From: Nocardioides rotundus
GTDB lineage: Bacteria; Actinomycetota; Actinomycetes; Propionibacteriales; Nocardioidaceae
Length of the DNA stretch: 64,000 bases
Assembly: GCF_019931675.1 (NCBI RefSeq)
Contig: NZ_CP082922.1
Span: 1,441,001-1,505,000 of the forward strand
Reading direction: 5' to 3'
In this document: one piece after another, positions 16,440 to 24,536 of the stretch
How positions within the stretch are numbered: the first letter of the stretch is position 1
Layout of the letters: each line of letters opens with the position of its first letter
The notes under the pieces: generated by a model
What the model saw: the letters and a program-made list of their open reading frames with translations, nothing else
Databases searched by the model: none
Told to the model about the DNA's origin: nothing
Program-made: the position numbers and the translations under genes

Positions 16440-17807
16440 ATGCACACGTCCCTGGAGCGCGAGTACGGCCGGATCCGCCGGCCGTTCCTGCGCTCACCGG
16501 CGCAGACGGTGGCCGTTGCGTTCGCCGTCGGCATCGTGGTCGGGACGCTGCTCCTGCTGCTGCCGGTGTCGCGTACGTCGACCGACGGGGCGCCGTTCAT
16601 GCAGGCGCTGTTCACCGCGACCAGCGCCCTGTGCGTGACGGGGCTGACCACGGTCGACGTGCCGTCGTACTGGTCGCCCACCGGCCAGGGCGTGATCCTC
16701 GCGCTGATCCAGGTCGGCGGTTTCGGGCTGATGACGATGGGCTCGCTCATCGGCATCCTGATCGCCCGGCGGCTCGGGCTGCGCAGCCGGGTCACGGCGG
16801 CCAGCGAGAGCAACACGCTCGGCATCGGCGACGTGCGCGAGGTGATCGCCGGCGTCGTGAAGGTGACGCTGGTCGTCGAGACCGCGGTGGCGGTGGCGCT
16901 GTGGCTGCGCTTCTGGTGGGGGTACGAGGAGCCGCCGGGACGTGCGCTGTGGTGGGGGATCTTCCACGCCGTGTCGGCCTTCAACAACGCGGGCTTCGCG
17001 CTGTGGTCCGACAGCCTGATCGGCTTCCAGGGCGACCCGTTGGTCATCCTGCCGCTGTCCGTCGCGGTCGTGCTGGGCGGCATCGGCTTCCCGGTGCTCT
17101 TCGAGCTGCGGCGGCACTTCTGGACCCCGCGCAGGTGGGGGCTGCACACGCGGATCACCGTCTACGGCACGCTCCTGCTGCTGGTCGGCGGGTTCCTCTT
17201 CCTCACCGCGGTCGAGTGGACCAACCCGGACACGCTGGGGAACCTGCCCTGGCAGGAGCGGCTGGTCGCCGGGATCAGCAACGCGGTGATGCCGCGGACG
17301 GCGGGGTTCAACGCGGTCGACTACGCGCAGATGCACGAGTCGTCCCTGTTCGCCACGACCATGCTGATGTTCATCGGCGGCGGCTCGGCGAGCACGGCCG
17401 GCGGCATCAAGGTGGGCACGTTCTTCCTGCTGTTCTACGTGATCCTCGCCGAGGCGCGGGGGGAGCGCGACGTGGAGCTCGACACCCGACGCATCGGCGC
17501 GCGGACCATCCGCCAGGCGCTCACCATCGCGCTCGCCTCGGTGGGCCTGGTGCTGGGGTCGACGATGCTGCTCATGCTCCTGGAGCCGGTGGGCCTCAAC
17601 CGGGCGATGTTCGAGGTGGTCTCCGCCTTCGGGACCGTCGGCTTGACCGCGGGCGTGACCCCGACCCTCGGCGGGCCGGCGCAGATGCTGCTCATCTTCC
17701 TTATGTTCGTGGGCCGGATCGGCCCGCTGACGCTGGTCTCGGCGCTCGCCCTGCGCGAGCGACCGCACTTCTACCGACTCCCGGAAGGCAGGCCCCTCAT
17801 TGGCTAG
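16440..17807 (+). CDS. TrkH/KtrB family potassium uptake membrane subunit
   Basis: A 455-residue cation transporter with four pore repeats; the filter-like segments are SALCVTGLTTVD, SAFNNAGFAL, NAVMPRTAGFNAVDY and SAFGTVGLTAGV. The length and lack of an N-terminal extension fit KtrB-type TrkH proteins that work with a soluble RCK subunit. The start ATG was chosen five bases after the channel gene stop. Its end overlaps the TrkA-like gene by eight bases. Confidence 0.92.
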   Translation: MHTSLEREYGRIRRPFLRSPAQTVAVAFAVGIVVGTLLLLLPVSRTSTDGAPFMQALFTATSALCVTGLTTVDVPSYWSPTGQGVILALIQVGGFGLMTMGSLIGILIARRLGLRSRVTAASESNTLGIGDVREVIAGVVKVTLVVETAVAVALWLRFWWGYEEPPGRALWWGIFHAVSAFNNAGFALWSDSLIGFQGDPLVILPLSVAVVLGGIGFPVLFELRRHFWTPRRWGLHTRITVYGTLLLLVGGFLFLTAVEWTNPDTLGNLPWQERLVAGISNAVMPRTAGFNAVDYAQMHESSLFATTMLMFIGGGSASTAGGIKVGTFFLLFYVILAEARGERDVELDTRRIGARTIRQALTIALASVGLVLGSTMLLMLLEPVGLNRAMFEVVSAFGTVGLTAGVTPTLGGPAQMLLIFLMFVGRIGPLTLVSALALRERPHFYRLPEGRPLIG

Positions 17808-18471
17808 GATCGACAGCGGCGGAGTGGTGGTGATCGGCCTCGGGCGCTTCGGACAGGCCCTGGCCCTCGAGCTCGCCGCCAGCGACACCGACGTCCTCGG
17901 CATCGACTCCAACCCCCAGGTCGTGGACAAGATGTCCGGCCTGCTGACCCACGTCGTCCAGGCCGACGCGACGGACGAGGACGCGATGCGCCAGCTCGGC
18001 GTGGACGAGTTCGACCGCGTGGTCATCGGCATGGGCTCCGACCTCGAGGCCTCCATCCTGACCGCGTCGGTGCTGAAGTCGATGGGCGTCCCCGACATCT
18101 GGGCGAAGGCGATCTCCGCCCAGCACGAGCGGATCCTGCGCCAGATCGGCGTCAACCACGTGGTCCGGCCCGAGCACGACACCGGGCGCCGGGTCGCCCA
18201 TCTGCTCGCCGGAGGGATGCTGGACTACATCGAGTTCGACGACGGATACGCCATCGTGAAGATGTACGCCCCCGACGTGCTCACCGGCAAGGCCCTGACC
18301 GACACCCAGATCCGGCGGAAGTACGGCGTGACCATCGTCGGCGTGAAGCGACGCGGAGAGGAGTTCACCTACGCCGGCGCGGACACCGTGCTGCAGGAGG
18401 GCGACCTCATCCTGGTCTCCGGCGACCGGCGCCGGGTCGAGCGCTTCGCCAGCCTCAACACCGTCGGCTGA
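17800..18471 (+). CDS. TrkA/KtrA family potassium uptake regulatory subunit
   Basis: A 223-residue cytosolic RCK protein that gates the TrkH/KtrB pore. It begins with the Rossmann motif VVVIGLGRFGQALA, carries the acidic residue for NAD/ATP ribose in GIDSNPQ, and ends in a TrkA-C domain (GVTIVGVKRRGEEF). The TTG start overlaps the TrkH gene by eight bases, showing coupled translation and equal dosage with the pore protein. Confidence 0.92.
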   Translation: MARIDSGGVVVIGLGRFGQALALELAASDTDVLGIDSNPQVVDKMSGLLTHVVQADATDEDAMRQLGVDEFDRVVIGMGSDLEASILTASVLKSMGVPDIWAKAISAQHERILRQIGVNHVVRPEHDTGRRVAHLLAGGMLDYIEFDDGYAIVKMYAPDVLTGKALTDTQIRRKYGVTIVGVKRRGEEFTYAGADTVLQEGDLILVSGDRRRVERFASLNTVG

Positions 18472-18503
18472 CGCGTCCCGGTTCCGGCCCTAGGCTGGCG
18501 CCC

Positions 18504-18938
18504 ATGGCGACGGTCAGGGAGTTCCAGGTCACCTTCGACTGCGCGGATCCCGAGCGGGTCGCGCGCTTCTGGTGCGAGGTGCTGGGGTACGTCGTACCCC
18601 CTCCGCCGCCCGGCTTCACCTCCTGGGAGGATTTCAACGCCTCGCTCCCGCCCGACGAGCAGGGCCGGGCCTTCGCCTGTGTGGACCCGACGGGGGAGGG
18701 GCCGCGGCTGTTCTTCCAGCGGGTGCCGGAGGGGAAGACCGTGAAGAACCGGGTGCACCTGGACGTGCGGGTGGGCACGGGGATGGTCGGCGAGGAGCGG
18801 CTGGCTGCGCTCGAGGCCGAGTGTGCGCGCCTGCTGCCGCTGGGCGCGACCCGGCTGCGGCTGCTCGAGGCCGACGGGGTGAACGAGTCCTGTCTGGTCA
18901 TGGCCGACGTCGAGGACAACGAGTTCTGCCTCGACTGA
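18504..18938 (+). CDS. VOC-family (glyoxalase-like) protein
   Basis: A 144-residue protein of the vicinal oxygen chelate superfamily in the subgroup often annotated as glyoxalase-like (FQVTFDCADPERVARFWCEV, later KNRVHLDVRVGTG and a final VMADVEDNEFCLD). One beta-alpha-beta-beta-beta module is repeated. The substrate is unknown. TAGGCT lies seven bases before the ATG (leaderless), so it is its own transcription unit after the potassium genes. Confidence 0.8.
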   Translation: MATVREFQVTFDCADPERVARFWCEVLGYVVPPPPPGFTSWEDFNASLPPDEQGRAFACVDPTGEGPRLFFQRVPEGKTVKNRVHLDVRVGTGMVGEERLAALEAECARLLPLGATRLRLLEADGVNESCLVMADVEDNEFCLD

Positions 18939-18949
18939 CGATGGGGTGC

Positions 18950-20197
18950 CTAGGCGTCGGTACGACGAGCCTGTGCCACGCGATCATCGGTACGTCGGCC
19001 GCCCGCACCGAACGCGACCCGGGCCCGCGCGCCCTCGGGAGTGTTCAACAGCTCCAGCCCCGCGCCCAGCAGGTCGGCTTGGAGCGCGGCGATGGTCAGG
19101 CCGAGCCCGGACCCGCCGGTGCGCCCGAAGGTCTGGAAGCGCTGCGGCCCCTCGGCCAGCAGCGCCTCGGGGAAGCCGGGGCCGTGGTCGGAGACCGTGA
19201 CCGAGGCGCCGTCGACCACGACGTCGATCGGGGGAGCGCCGTGCCGGGCGGCGTTGGCGACCAGGTTGACGACGAGCTGTCGGAGCAGGACCGGGTCGCT
19301 GATGAGGGTCGTGTCCCCGGCAACGTCCAGTCGCCCCTCGCCAGGGCCGAGCACCTCGTCCAGCACGGACCGGGTGAGCTCGGCCAGGTCGGTCGGCGTG
19401 CCCGCCACGCGCGCCGCGTCGGCACGTGAGCGCGCGAGCGTCAGCAGGCTCTCCACCAGCTCGCGCAGCCGCTGCGTCTGCCGCTGCACCATCGGTCCGA
19501 CCTCGGGGTCGTCGATCATCGACGCCGCGGTGACCAGCGTGGTGAGGGGGGTGCGCAGCTCGTGGGCGACATCCGCGGTGAAGGCGCGCTCGCCCTCCAG
19601 GGAGCGCTGCAAACCGTCCCGGAGCTCGTTGACCCGGCGCACCAGGACCGCCACCTCGTCGGCGGCGTCCTCCTCGACCGGGAGCGCCCGCTCGGGCTCG
19701 GCCCTCAGGGCGCCGGCAGCGCGGCGGAGAGGGCCGGTCACGGAGCCGGCGAGCATCCAGCCGACCGCGCAGCTGATCAGGATCGCCACGGCGGCCGCGA
19801 GGCCGAACGTACGCCGCAGGGTCGCGGCCTGCTCCTCCAGCGGTCGCGCGGAGAGGCGGACCGAGATGGTGTCCCGGTCGCTTTCGGCCAGGCGGGAGGC
19901 CCACATCGCCTGGCCGTCGAAGTAGGTGTAGACGCCGTCCCCCCGGTCGCGCAGCCCGGCGGGCAGATCGGCGCGTCCGGTGTAGCTATCGGGCATCGCC
20001 ACCCCGCTGAGGTCCGCTGCGGCCAACGCCACGTCCAGCCGGACCAGCGACTCCTGGCGCAGCTGCTCCCGGGCGGCCGTCATCGAGCCGGTGCCGGCGA
20101 GCGCCGCGACCAGCGCCACCATCACCAGCACGCAGATGGCGACCACGGCGACGACCTGGAGGCGGATCGACCGCGGCCCGAACCGAGCCCCGCTCAC
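18950..20197 (-). CDS. Sensor histidine kinase
   Basis: A 415-residue membrane kinase: helix near residues 12-35, an extracellular region of about 110 residues, a second helix near 150-170, HAMP, the H-box DVAHELRTPLTTL near 212, and ATPase N, G1 and G2 boxes (NLVANAARHG, VSDHGPGFP, GRTGGSGLGLTIA). The GTG start overlaps the response regulator stop (GTGA). The extracellular sensor matches no family I recognise. It partners the adjacent OmpR-type regulator. Confidence 0.92.
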   Translation of the reverse strand: MSGARFGPRSIRLQVVAVVAICVLVMVALVAALAGTGSMTAAREQLRQESLVRLDVALAAADLSGVAMPDSYTGRADLPAGLRDRGDGVYTYFDGQAMWASRLAESDRDTISVRLSARPLEEQAATLRRTFGLAAAVAILISCAVGWMLAGSVTGPLRRAAGALRAEPERALPVEEDAADEVAVLVRRVNELRDGLQRSLEGERAFTADVAHELRTPLTTLVTAASMIDDPEVGPMVQRQTQRLRELVESLLTLARSRADAARVAGTPTDLAELTRSVLDEVLGPGEGRLDVAGDTTLISDPVLLRQLVVNLVANAARHGAPPIDVVVDGASVTVSDHGPGFPEALLAEGPQRFQTFGRTGGSGLGLTIAALQADLLGAGLELLNTPEGARARVAFGAGGRRTDDRVAQARRTDA

Positions 20198-20880
20198 GGC
20201 GCGTCCAGCCGGTAGCCGAAGCCGCGCACGGTCTGGATCGCGTCGGTCCGCAGCTTGGCGCGCAGCCGCTGGATGTTGGTGTCGACGACCCGCTCCTCGG
20301 CCCACTCCTCGTCGCCCCACACGCGTCGGAGGGCCTGGGCACGCGAGAGCACGATGCCGGCGTTGTCCAACAGCGCCTCCAGCAGCCGGAACTCGGTGGA
20401 GGTGAGGCTGATCGCCTCCTCGCCCCGGGTCACCCGGCGCGCGGCGCGGTCGACCACGATCCCGTCGAACCTCTCCACGTCGTCGGTGGGGTCGGTCCCG
20501 CCCCGGCGCCGGGCGACCGCTCGCATGCGGGCGAGCAGCACGGTGGCGTCGTACGGCTTGGTCACGTAGTCGTCCGCGCCCGCGTCCAGCCCGTGCACCA
20601 CGTCGGAGGGCAGGTCCCGCGCGGTCAGCAGGATCACCGGCAGGTCGCCGCTCTCCTTGATCCGGCGGGTGAGGGTGATCCCGTCCAGGTCGGGCATCGC
20701 GATGTCCACGATGGCGATGTCCGGCGGATCGGTCAGCACCTGCTCGAGTCCGGCTCGCCCCCCGTCGGCGAGCCGGACGTCGTACCCGTGCCTGCGCAGC
20801 AGCATCCCGGTGCTCTCGCGGATGTCGGCGTCGTCCTCGACGATGAGCACGCGAAGGCCGGCGGGGGGCGGTGGTGGCAC
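20194..20880 (-). CDS. OmpR-family response regulator
   Basis: A 228-residue regulator: receiver domain with acidic residues VEDD near 14-17, phospho-acceptor Asp at about 59 (IVDIAMPD), conserved Thr/Ala in LLTARD and Lys in TKPYDA, then a winged-helix DNA-binding domain from about residue 135 (LTSTEFRLLEALLDN, RVVDTNIQRLRAKL). The start GTG is 22 bases after the secreted protein gene, so the three genes form one leftward unit. Confidence 0.93.
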   Translation of the reverse strand: MPPPPPAGLRVLIVEDDADIRESTGMLLRRHGYDVRLADGGRAGLEQVLTDPPDIAIVDIAMPDLDGITLTRRIKESGDLPVILLTARDLPSDVVHGLDAGADDYVTKPYDATVLLARMRAVARRRGGTDPTDDVERFDGIVVDRAARRVTRGEEAISLTSTEFRLLEALLDNAGIVLSRAQALRRVWGDEEWAEERVVDTNIQRLRAKLRTDAIQTVRGFGYRLDAP

Positions 20881-20902
20881 GGGTGTCCTCTCGGGCGGTG
20901 GG

Positions 20903-21412
20903 TCAGGGCTGGGCGAGAACCGGCAGCTCGAAGACCTCGCGGCCGTCGATCGCGCTCGGCGGCGCCTGGTCGGGGTAGGTCAGCACGATCCGGCGGTAGG
21001 CCGCCGCGCTGCCCTCCGGGTCCAGCCGGTCGGCGGTGATCTCGACGGGGTACGACGCGTCGCGGCCGCGGGCGCAGTCCGGCTCGCAGGTGTTGGCCAC
21101 GAAGGTCCCGGTGCCCGTCGCCTTCGCGCCGCCCCACCGGTTCCACGAGACGTTGGTGAGCTGGGCGTTGGCGTCCGCGCACGTGAGGACGTACTGCGTC
21201 GGGCGGGTCTCGGGGGCGCCCACGCAGTCGAGCAGGTAGGCGCTGCCCCCGTCGATCGCCTGGGTGAGCGAGGTCCGCTGCGGAGCCTCGTCGGCGTAGC
21301 TGGCCGTGGTGAGCTGCCAGACGCCGGCCGCGGCGACCAGGGTGGCGGCGAGGCCGCTGACGGCGATGGCGAGCGGGGCACCGCGACGCGGTGCGGGCTT
21401 CTGCGTGGTCAT
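20903..21412 (-). CDS. Secreted or membrane-anchored protein of unknown function
   Basis: A 169-residue protein with a basic N-terminus and a single hydrophobic stretch (APLAIAVSGLAATLVAAAGV) that is a signal peptide or anchor. The exported part has four Cys (LDCVG, LTCAD, NTCEPDCARG), possibly forming disulfides. I do not recognise the family. It is the first gene of the unit with the two-component system 22 bases downstream, so it may be the signal input or target of that system (inference). Confidence 0.6.
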   Translation of the reverse strand: MTTQKPAPRRGAPLAIAVSGLAATLVAAAGVWQLTTASYADEAPQRTSLTQAIDGGSAYLLDCVGAPETRPTQYVLTCADANAQLTNVSWNRWGGAKATGTGTFVANTCEPDCARGRDASYPVEITADRLDPEGSAAAYRRIVLTYPDQAPPSAIDGREVFELPVLAQP

Positions 21413-21628
21413 GTCGGGATCCTTTCGGGTTCATCATCCATGGTCGGCGCCACGGTGGCGCGACGTCCTCGGACGCTAGGAGCCGGTGACCGCAACGGGA
21501 CCACAGGAGCGTGTCGATCGTGCGTCAGTCCGCCTGCGCCGGTTGTCACCGAACTGACACACGGGTGCCACGGGATCGCCGTACGTGCGCGCCAGAGTCA
21601 TCCCATCGACGCTTCGAGGGGAGGAAAC

Positions 21629-22264
21629 GTGAACGCTCATCGACAGGGCACCGCCCGTCTGCTGGTGGTCGTGCTGGCGATCGCGCTCGGCGCGGCGCTG
21701 ACCACGGTGGCCGCGCCGGCGCAGGCCCGGGGCAAGGTGGCGTACCTGACCCTCGACGACGGGCCGAGCCGGCACACCCCGGCGGTCCTGAAGGTCTTGC
21801 GGAAGCAGGGGGCGACGGCGACGTTCTTCCAGCTCGGCTCGGAGCGGAGGAGGTATCCGCGCGCCGCGGCGGCGATCCGGCGGCAGGGGAGCAACATCGG
21901 CAACCACACCTACGGTCACCGCAAGCTGACCTCGCTCAGGTCGGCGGCCGTCCGTCGCGAGGTTCGCGGGGGTCCGCCCAGCCGGTGCGTGCGTCCGCCG
22001 TACGGCGCCACGAACGCCCGGGTTCGGACCGTGATCGCCTCGATGGGCAAGCGATCGGTGCTGTGGAGTGCTGACTCGCGCGACTGGACCCGACCGGGTG
22101 TCGACGCCATCGTGCGCAACTCGCTCAAGGGCCTGCACAACGGATCGATCATTCTCATGCACGACGGCGGGGGAGACCGGTCGCAGACGGTCCGCGCCCT
22201 CCCGAAGCTGATCACGGCGCTGAAGAAGCGCGGGTATGCCGTGTGGGCGCTGCCCTATTGCTGA
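21629..22264 (+). CDS. Secreted polysaccharide deacetylase (NodB domain)
   Basis: A 211-residue exported enzyme of carbohydrate esterase family 4, which removes acetyl groups from peptidoglycan or chitin-like polymers. Signal peptide: residues 1 to about 34, ending in PAQA. NodB motifs are all present: LTLDDGP (metal Asp pair), NHTYGHRKLT (metal His pair), RPPYGATN, WSADSRDW and ILMHDG. The GTG start has GGGGAGGAAAC just upstream, a strong ribosome site. The cysteine before the stop (LPYC) is notable. Confidence 0.9.
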   Translation: MNAHRQGTARLLVVVLAIALGAALTTVAAPAQARGKVAYLTLDDGPSRHTPAVLKVLRKQGATATFFQLGSERRRYPRAAAAIRRQGSNIGNHTYGHRKLTSLRSAAVRREVRGGPPSRCVRPPYGATNARVRTVIASMGKRSVLWSADSRDWTRPGVDAIVRNSLKGLHNGSIILMHDGGGDRSQTVRALPKLITALKKRGYAVWALPYC

Positions 22265-22334
22265 GGCGGCGCACCGCCCACAGTCTGCGGGGCGGCCTGG
22301 TTCCACGGGGGTGGCCGGGTCGCCCCGCTATCGG

Positions 22335-22437
22335 CGGTCGAGCCCCGATCGCCGGTCGAGCCCCGATCGCTGGTCGAGCTCGTCGAGCCCCGATCGCCGG
22401 TCGCGCCCCCTCGGTGGTCGAGCTCGTCGAGACCACC
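22335..22437. repeat. Cluster of GGTCGAGC-type short repeats
   Basis: Three near-identical units of GGTCGAGCCCCGATCGC followed by two copies of the imperfect palindrome GGTCGAGCTCGTCGAG, the last ending in GACCACC. The same family recurs at 55477-55533, 55931-56105 and inside thrS. Confidence 0.75.
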
Positions 22438-22463
22438 CCGTCCGCGGCGGCGTCGTCCCCGCA

Positions 22464-22530
22464 CTGGCAGAACCTCCCGCGCGGCCTCGGCGTGAGCGTC
22501 GACCGGGGGCGTTGGGGGAGGTTGTGCCAG
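22464..22530. repeat. 67-bp terminal-inverted-repeat element, copy C
   Basis: CTGGCAGAACC at the left and GGTTGTGCCAG at the right (one mismatch). The interior shares CGTGAGCG with copy D at exactly the same offset. Confidence 0.85.
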
Positions 22531-22642
22531 TTCGGCTACGACGCGCCCTCTGCTGACGCCCGTGCGACGCACCGTGCTGGCGGGGCAAGAGGAAACCAGG
22601 CTCCCTCGATAGAGGAACCGGGGTCTGACCTGCGGAAACGTG

Positions 22643-22685
22643 GTGGGCGATACTGGGTTTGAACCGGTGACCTCTTCCGTGTCAA
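22643..22685. repeat. Attachment-site duplicate 1 (43 bp of tRNA-Val 3' half)
   Basis: Forty-three bases identical, apart from one position (22665), to 30377-30419, the 3' half of tRNA-Val(GAC) from anticodon loop to discriminator. There is no 5' half here, so it is not a working tRNA gene. It marks the left edge of the decayed element. Confidence 0.8.
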
Positions 22686-22939
22686 TCAGGCCGACGCGCC
22701 GCCGGAAGAGCGCGCTGAGCGGCGGATCGAGCACCGGCGTCCACCCTTGTGCACCGGCTTCCGCATGGATAAGCCGACTCGTCGATCCCGTCGCGACCTG
22801 GCCAGGTGTCGGGCGAGGACGGCGCGCCAGCGCCGCCCGCATCCCGGCGCAGCGCCGGCGGAGCCGGCGCTTTAGCGGAGAGACGAAAGTCCTCACCAAG
22901 TCGCGTTGGCCACGGCGGGTCCGCGGATCTATCGGAGGG

Positions 22940-23164
22940 TCATTCGTCGGCGAACCAGTCCGGCTGCGCCTCGCGGTCGAACGCGCGTGCAGGACAAGCT
23001 GGATCCCTGCACGCGATGTCGGGATCGTCGTCGGGCGACCCGGCTGCCTGGTGCTCAAACTCGTAGTGGAAGCAGCTCCAGTGCATTCGCTCGAAGGTCT
23101 CGAAGTTCTCCGCCTCGCGGACGACCGGCCTGCTGCAGCGTCGGCACGTAGCTGCCTCAGACAT
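22940..23164 (-). CDS. Small CxxC protein of unknown function
   Basis: A 74-residue acidic protein. CRRCSRP near residue 7 and CRDPACP near residue 53 could form a zinc ribbon. Its ATG overlaps the stop of the 157-residue gene upstream by eight bases, so the two are coupled. I do not recognise the family. It belongs to the decayed tRNA-Val element. Confidence 0.5.
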   Translation of the reverse strand: MSEAATCRRCSRPVVREAENFETFERMHWSCFHYEFEHQAAGSPDDDPDIACRDPACPARAFDREAQPDWFADE

Positions 23165-23630
23165 CGCTGGCCAGCTCCGCTGCCGCTCGGCCCAACTCGG
23201 ACGCCATGTCCCCGTCCAGACGGCGTGCAGTGATTCCCCGCGCGAGAGCCTCGACCACCTCGTCATGGAAAGGGAGGAAGTAGTGGTTGAGGCGGTCCCA
23301 AGTCGCGTCCGAGTGATACTCGTGCACCGAGTTGATTCGCCGGTGCTCAGCGAGCCATGGGGACGCGTGGACGACGTGAGCCTCATAGAACTTCATGCCG
23401 CCGGCCCAGAGGGGATGACCATGGAGGACTTCGTCGTTCGGATGGCCCATTCGTACCGAGGCGCAGCCCTCGAAACGGATCTCCATGACGTACTCGCCTT
23501 CGCCGCTCGCCAAGCTCTCGTAGCAGAGTACGATCGTGCGCTGTGTGCCCGCGAGCAACTGAGGCATCGGGGCGCCGCCGTCCCACTTGATACCCAGATC
23601 CAGCACTTCAAGCTTGGGCTTGGTCTTCAC
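23157..23630 (-). CDS. Protein of unknown function, actinobacterial type
   Basis: A 157-residue protein without signal peptide or membrane segment. Recognisable short features are IKWDGGAPMPQLLAG, PNDEVLHGHPLWAGGM with several His, and HASPWLAEHRRINSVH, a pattern I associate with small uncharacterised actinobacterial proteins that report as hypothetical. Likely made together with the 74-residue CxxC protein. The start ATG follows a weak ribosome site. It is cargo of the decayed element. Confidence 0.55.
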   Translation of the reverse strand: MKTKPKLEVLDLGIKWDGGAPMPQLLAGTQRTIVLCYESLASGEGEYVMEIRFEGCASVRMGHPNDEVLHGHPLWAGGMKFYEAHVVHASPWLAEHRRINSVHEYHSDATWDRLNHYFLPFHDEVVEALARGITARRLDGDMASELGRAAAELASDV

Positions 23631-23765
23631 GTCATCAGCGTCCCATGATCCTCATCCGCCCGGCTTGAACGAATCCCCGCTCTATGCGCCTAACAGCGGT
23701 CGCGATGTGCGGACGCCCTCGAGTGAAGGCTCCACCGTGTCGGGGCGCGCCGTTATCGTGGCTGC

Positions 23766-24110
23766 ATGCGCGGCGCTGGTGACCAGCTGAGCGTCGGAGA
23801 GCGCATCGCCTTCTACCGACGCCGCCGCGGCCTGACCCGAGGCACCCTCGCCGCTTTGCTGGGGCGCTCCGAGGACTGGCTGAGCAAGATCGAGCGCGGC
23901 GAGCGCCAGCTGCAGAAGATCGAGCTCGCGGTCGAGATGGCGCGCCACCTTCGCGTGACGTCGAGCGCGGCCTGGCCTTCTGCACGAACAACGGAACGGC
24001 CCTCGACTCAGCGAACGTGTGCCGATCGTTCCGCGCGCTCTGCAAGGAGGCCGGCCTGGACTCCCGCGAATGGACGCCGCGCGAGATGCGTCACTCCTTC
24101 GTCTCCCTGA
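23766..24110 (+). CDS. XRE-family HTH protein with replaced C-terminus
   Basis: Residues 1-64 are a clear Cro/C1-type helix-turn-helix (LSVGERIAFYRRRRGLT, then LAALLGRSEDWLSKIERGER). From about residue 65 the frame runs over integrase DNA in the wrong register, so the remaining 50 residues are not a natural domain. A deletion fused the start of a regulator gene to the end of an integrase gene. TATCGT six bases before the ATG suggests it could still be transcribed without a leader. Confidence 0.6.
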   Translation: MRGAGDQLSVGERIAFYRRRRGLTRGTLAALLGRSEDWLSKIERGERQLQKIELAVEMARHLRVTSSAAWPSARTTERPSTQRTCADRSARSARRPAWTPANGRRARCVTPSSP

Positions 24111-24292
24111 TGAGCGAGGCCGGCGTCCCGCTCGAGGCCATCGCGCGTCTGGTCGGCCACAGCAGCACGGAGGTGACGGAGCTGGTCTACCGGAAGCAGC
24201 TTCGGCCCGTGCTGACCGAGGGCACCGCAGTCATGGAGACGCTGTTCGAACTGCCAGCGGCCGACCAGAAGCGGTCGTCGGATGACAGTTAA
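23957..24292 (+). pseudogene. C-terminal remnant of a tyrosine integrase
   Basis: Codons in this frame read GLAFCTNNGTALDSAN and then WTPREMRHSFVSLMSEAGVP, IARLVGHSSTEVTELVYRKQ, the last third of a tyrosine recombinase with the catalytic RHxF, GHSS and Tyr. The N-terminal two thirds, including the first catalytic Arg, are absent, so it cannot recombine DNA. It is unlike the intact integrase of the neighbouring element, showing two separate elements. Confidence 0.75.
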
Positions 24293-24309
24293 ACCGACTC
24301 CGGCATGAC

Positions 24310-24342
24310 GAAGCCCCTCGAGCCAAGTGGCTGAGGGGCTTC
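24310..24342 (+). terminator. Terminator after the integrase remnant
   Basis: Perfect 10-bp stem GAAGCCCCTC (24310-24319) with GAGGGGCTTC (24333-24342), a 13-base loop, then ATTGT. It lies 18 bases after the remnant stop. Confidence 0.75.
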
Positions 24343-24372
24343 ATTGTGCCTCTGACCTGCGGAAACAGTGTG

Positions 24373-24393
24373 GTGGGCGATACTGGGTTTGAA
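24373..24393. repeat. Attachment-site duplicate 2 (21 bp of tRNA-Val 3' end)
   Basis: Identical to bases 30377-30397 at the 3' end of tRNA-Val(GAC), then diverges. Preceded, like duplicate 1, by CTGACCTGCGGAAAC. It is the junction between the decayed element and the intact one. Confidence 0.75.
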
Positions 24394-24504
24394 AGAGAAT
24401 CTAGGCCCCTGGCGTTCGTGCAGGTCAGGATCGTAAAACGGCATCTGACCTGCGGTTTCGGTTCTGGAACGGACCGGAACCGGGGTACACTGGGTGTCGT
24501 CAGC

Positions 24505-24523
24505 GTTTGGCATGAGTTTGGCA
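24505..24523 (+). repeat. Left arm-type sites (two GTTTGGCA)
   Basis: GTTTGGCA at 24505-24512 and 24516-24523, centres 11 bp apart, between the attachment copy and the integrase start. The same pair with the same spacing occurs at the other end of the element. Probable integrase arm-binding sites (inference). Confidence 0.55.
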
Positions 24524-24536
24524 CGGAAGGCGACCA

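Larger units (their letters stand above)
22265..22642. other. Gene-free repeat-rich interval before the tRNA-Val island
   Basis: No supported gene. It contains a cluster of GGTCGAG-type repeats, copy C of the 67-bp element, and the sequence CTGACCTGCGGAAAC just before the first tRNA-derived attachment site. Reading frames across it are repeat artefacts. Confidence 0.7.
22643..24372. mobile_element. Decayed integrative element in tandem at tRNA-Val
   Basis: About 1.7 kb between attachment duplicates 1 and 2. It holds two leftward small genes, a phage-type XRE regulator start, and the C-terminal third of a tyrosine integrase followed by a terminator. The first 254 bases (22686-22939) have no gene, only a GC-rich hairpin around 22850. 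The integrase remnant lies beside the right attachment copy, as expected for its own site. Most of the element has been lost. Confidence 0.65.

Noticed and set aside
22335..22437. Possible CRISPR-like array
   Set aside because: Units are contiguous without spacers, differ in length, and belong to the dispersed GGTCGAG family; no cas genes are nearby.
22640..23233. Rightward frame starting MVGDTGFEPVTSSVS
   Set aside because: This peptide is the translation of antisense tRNA DNA and is a well-known annotation artefact; it comes from the attachment copy of tRNA-Val.
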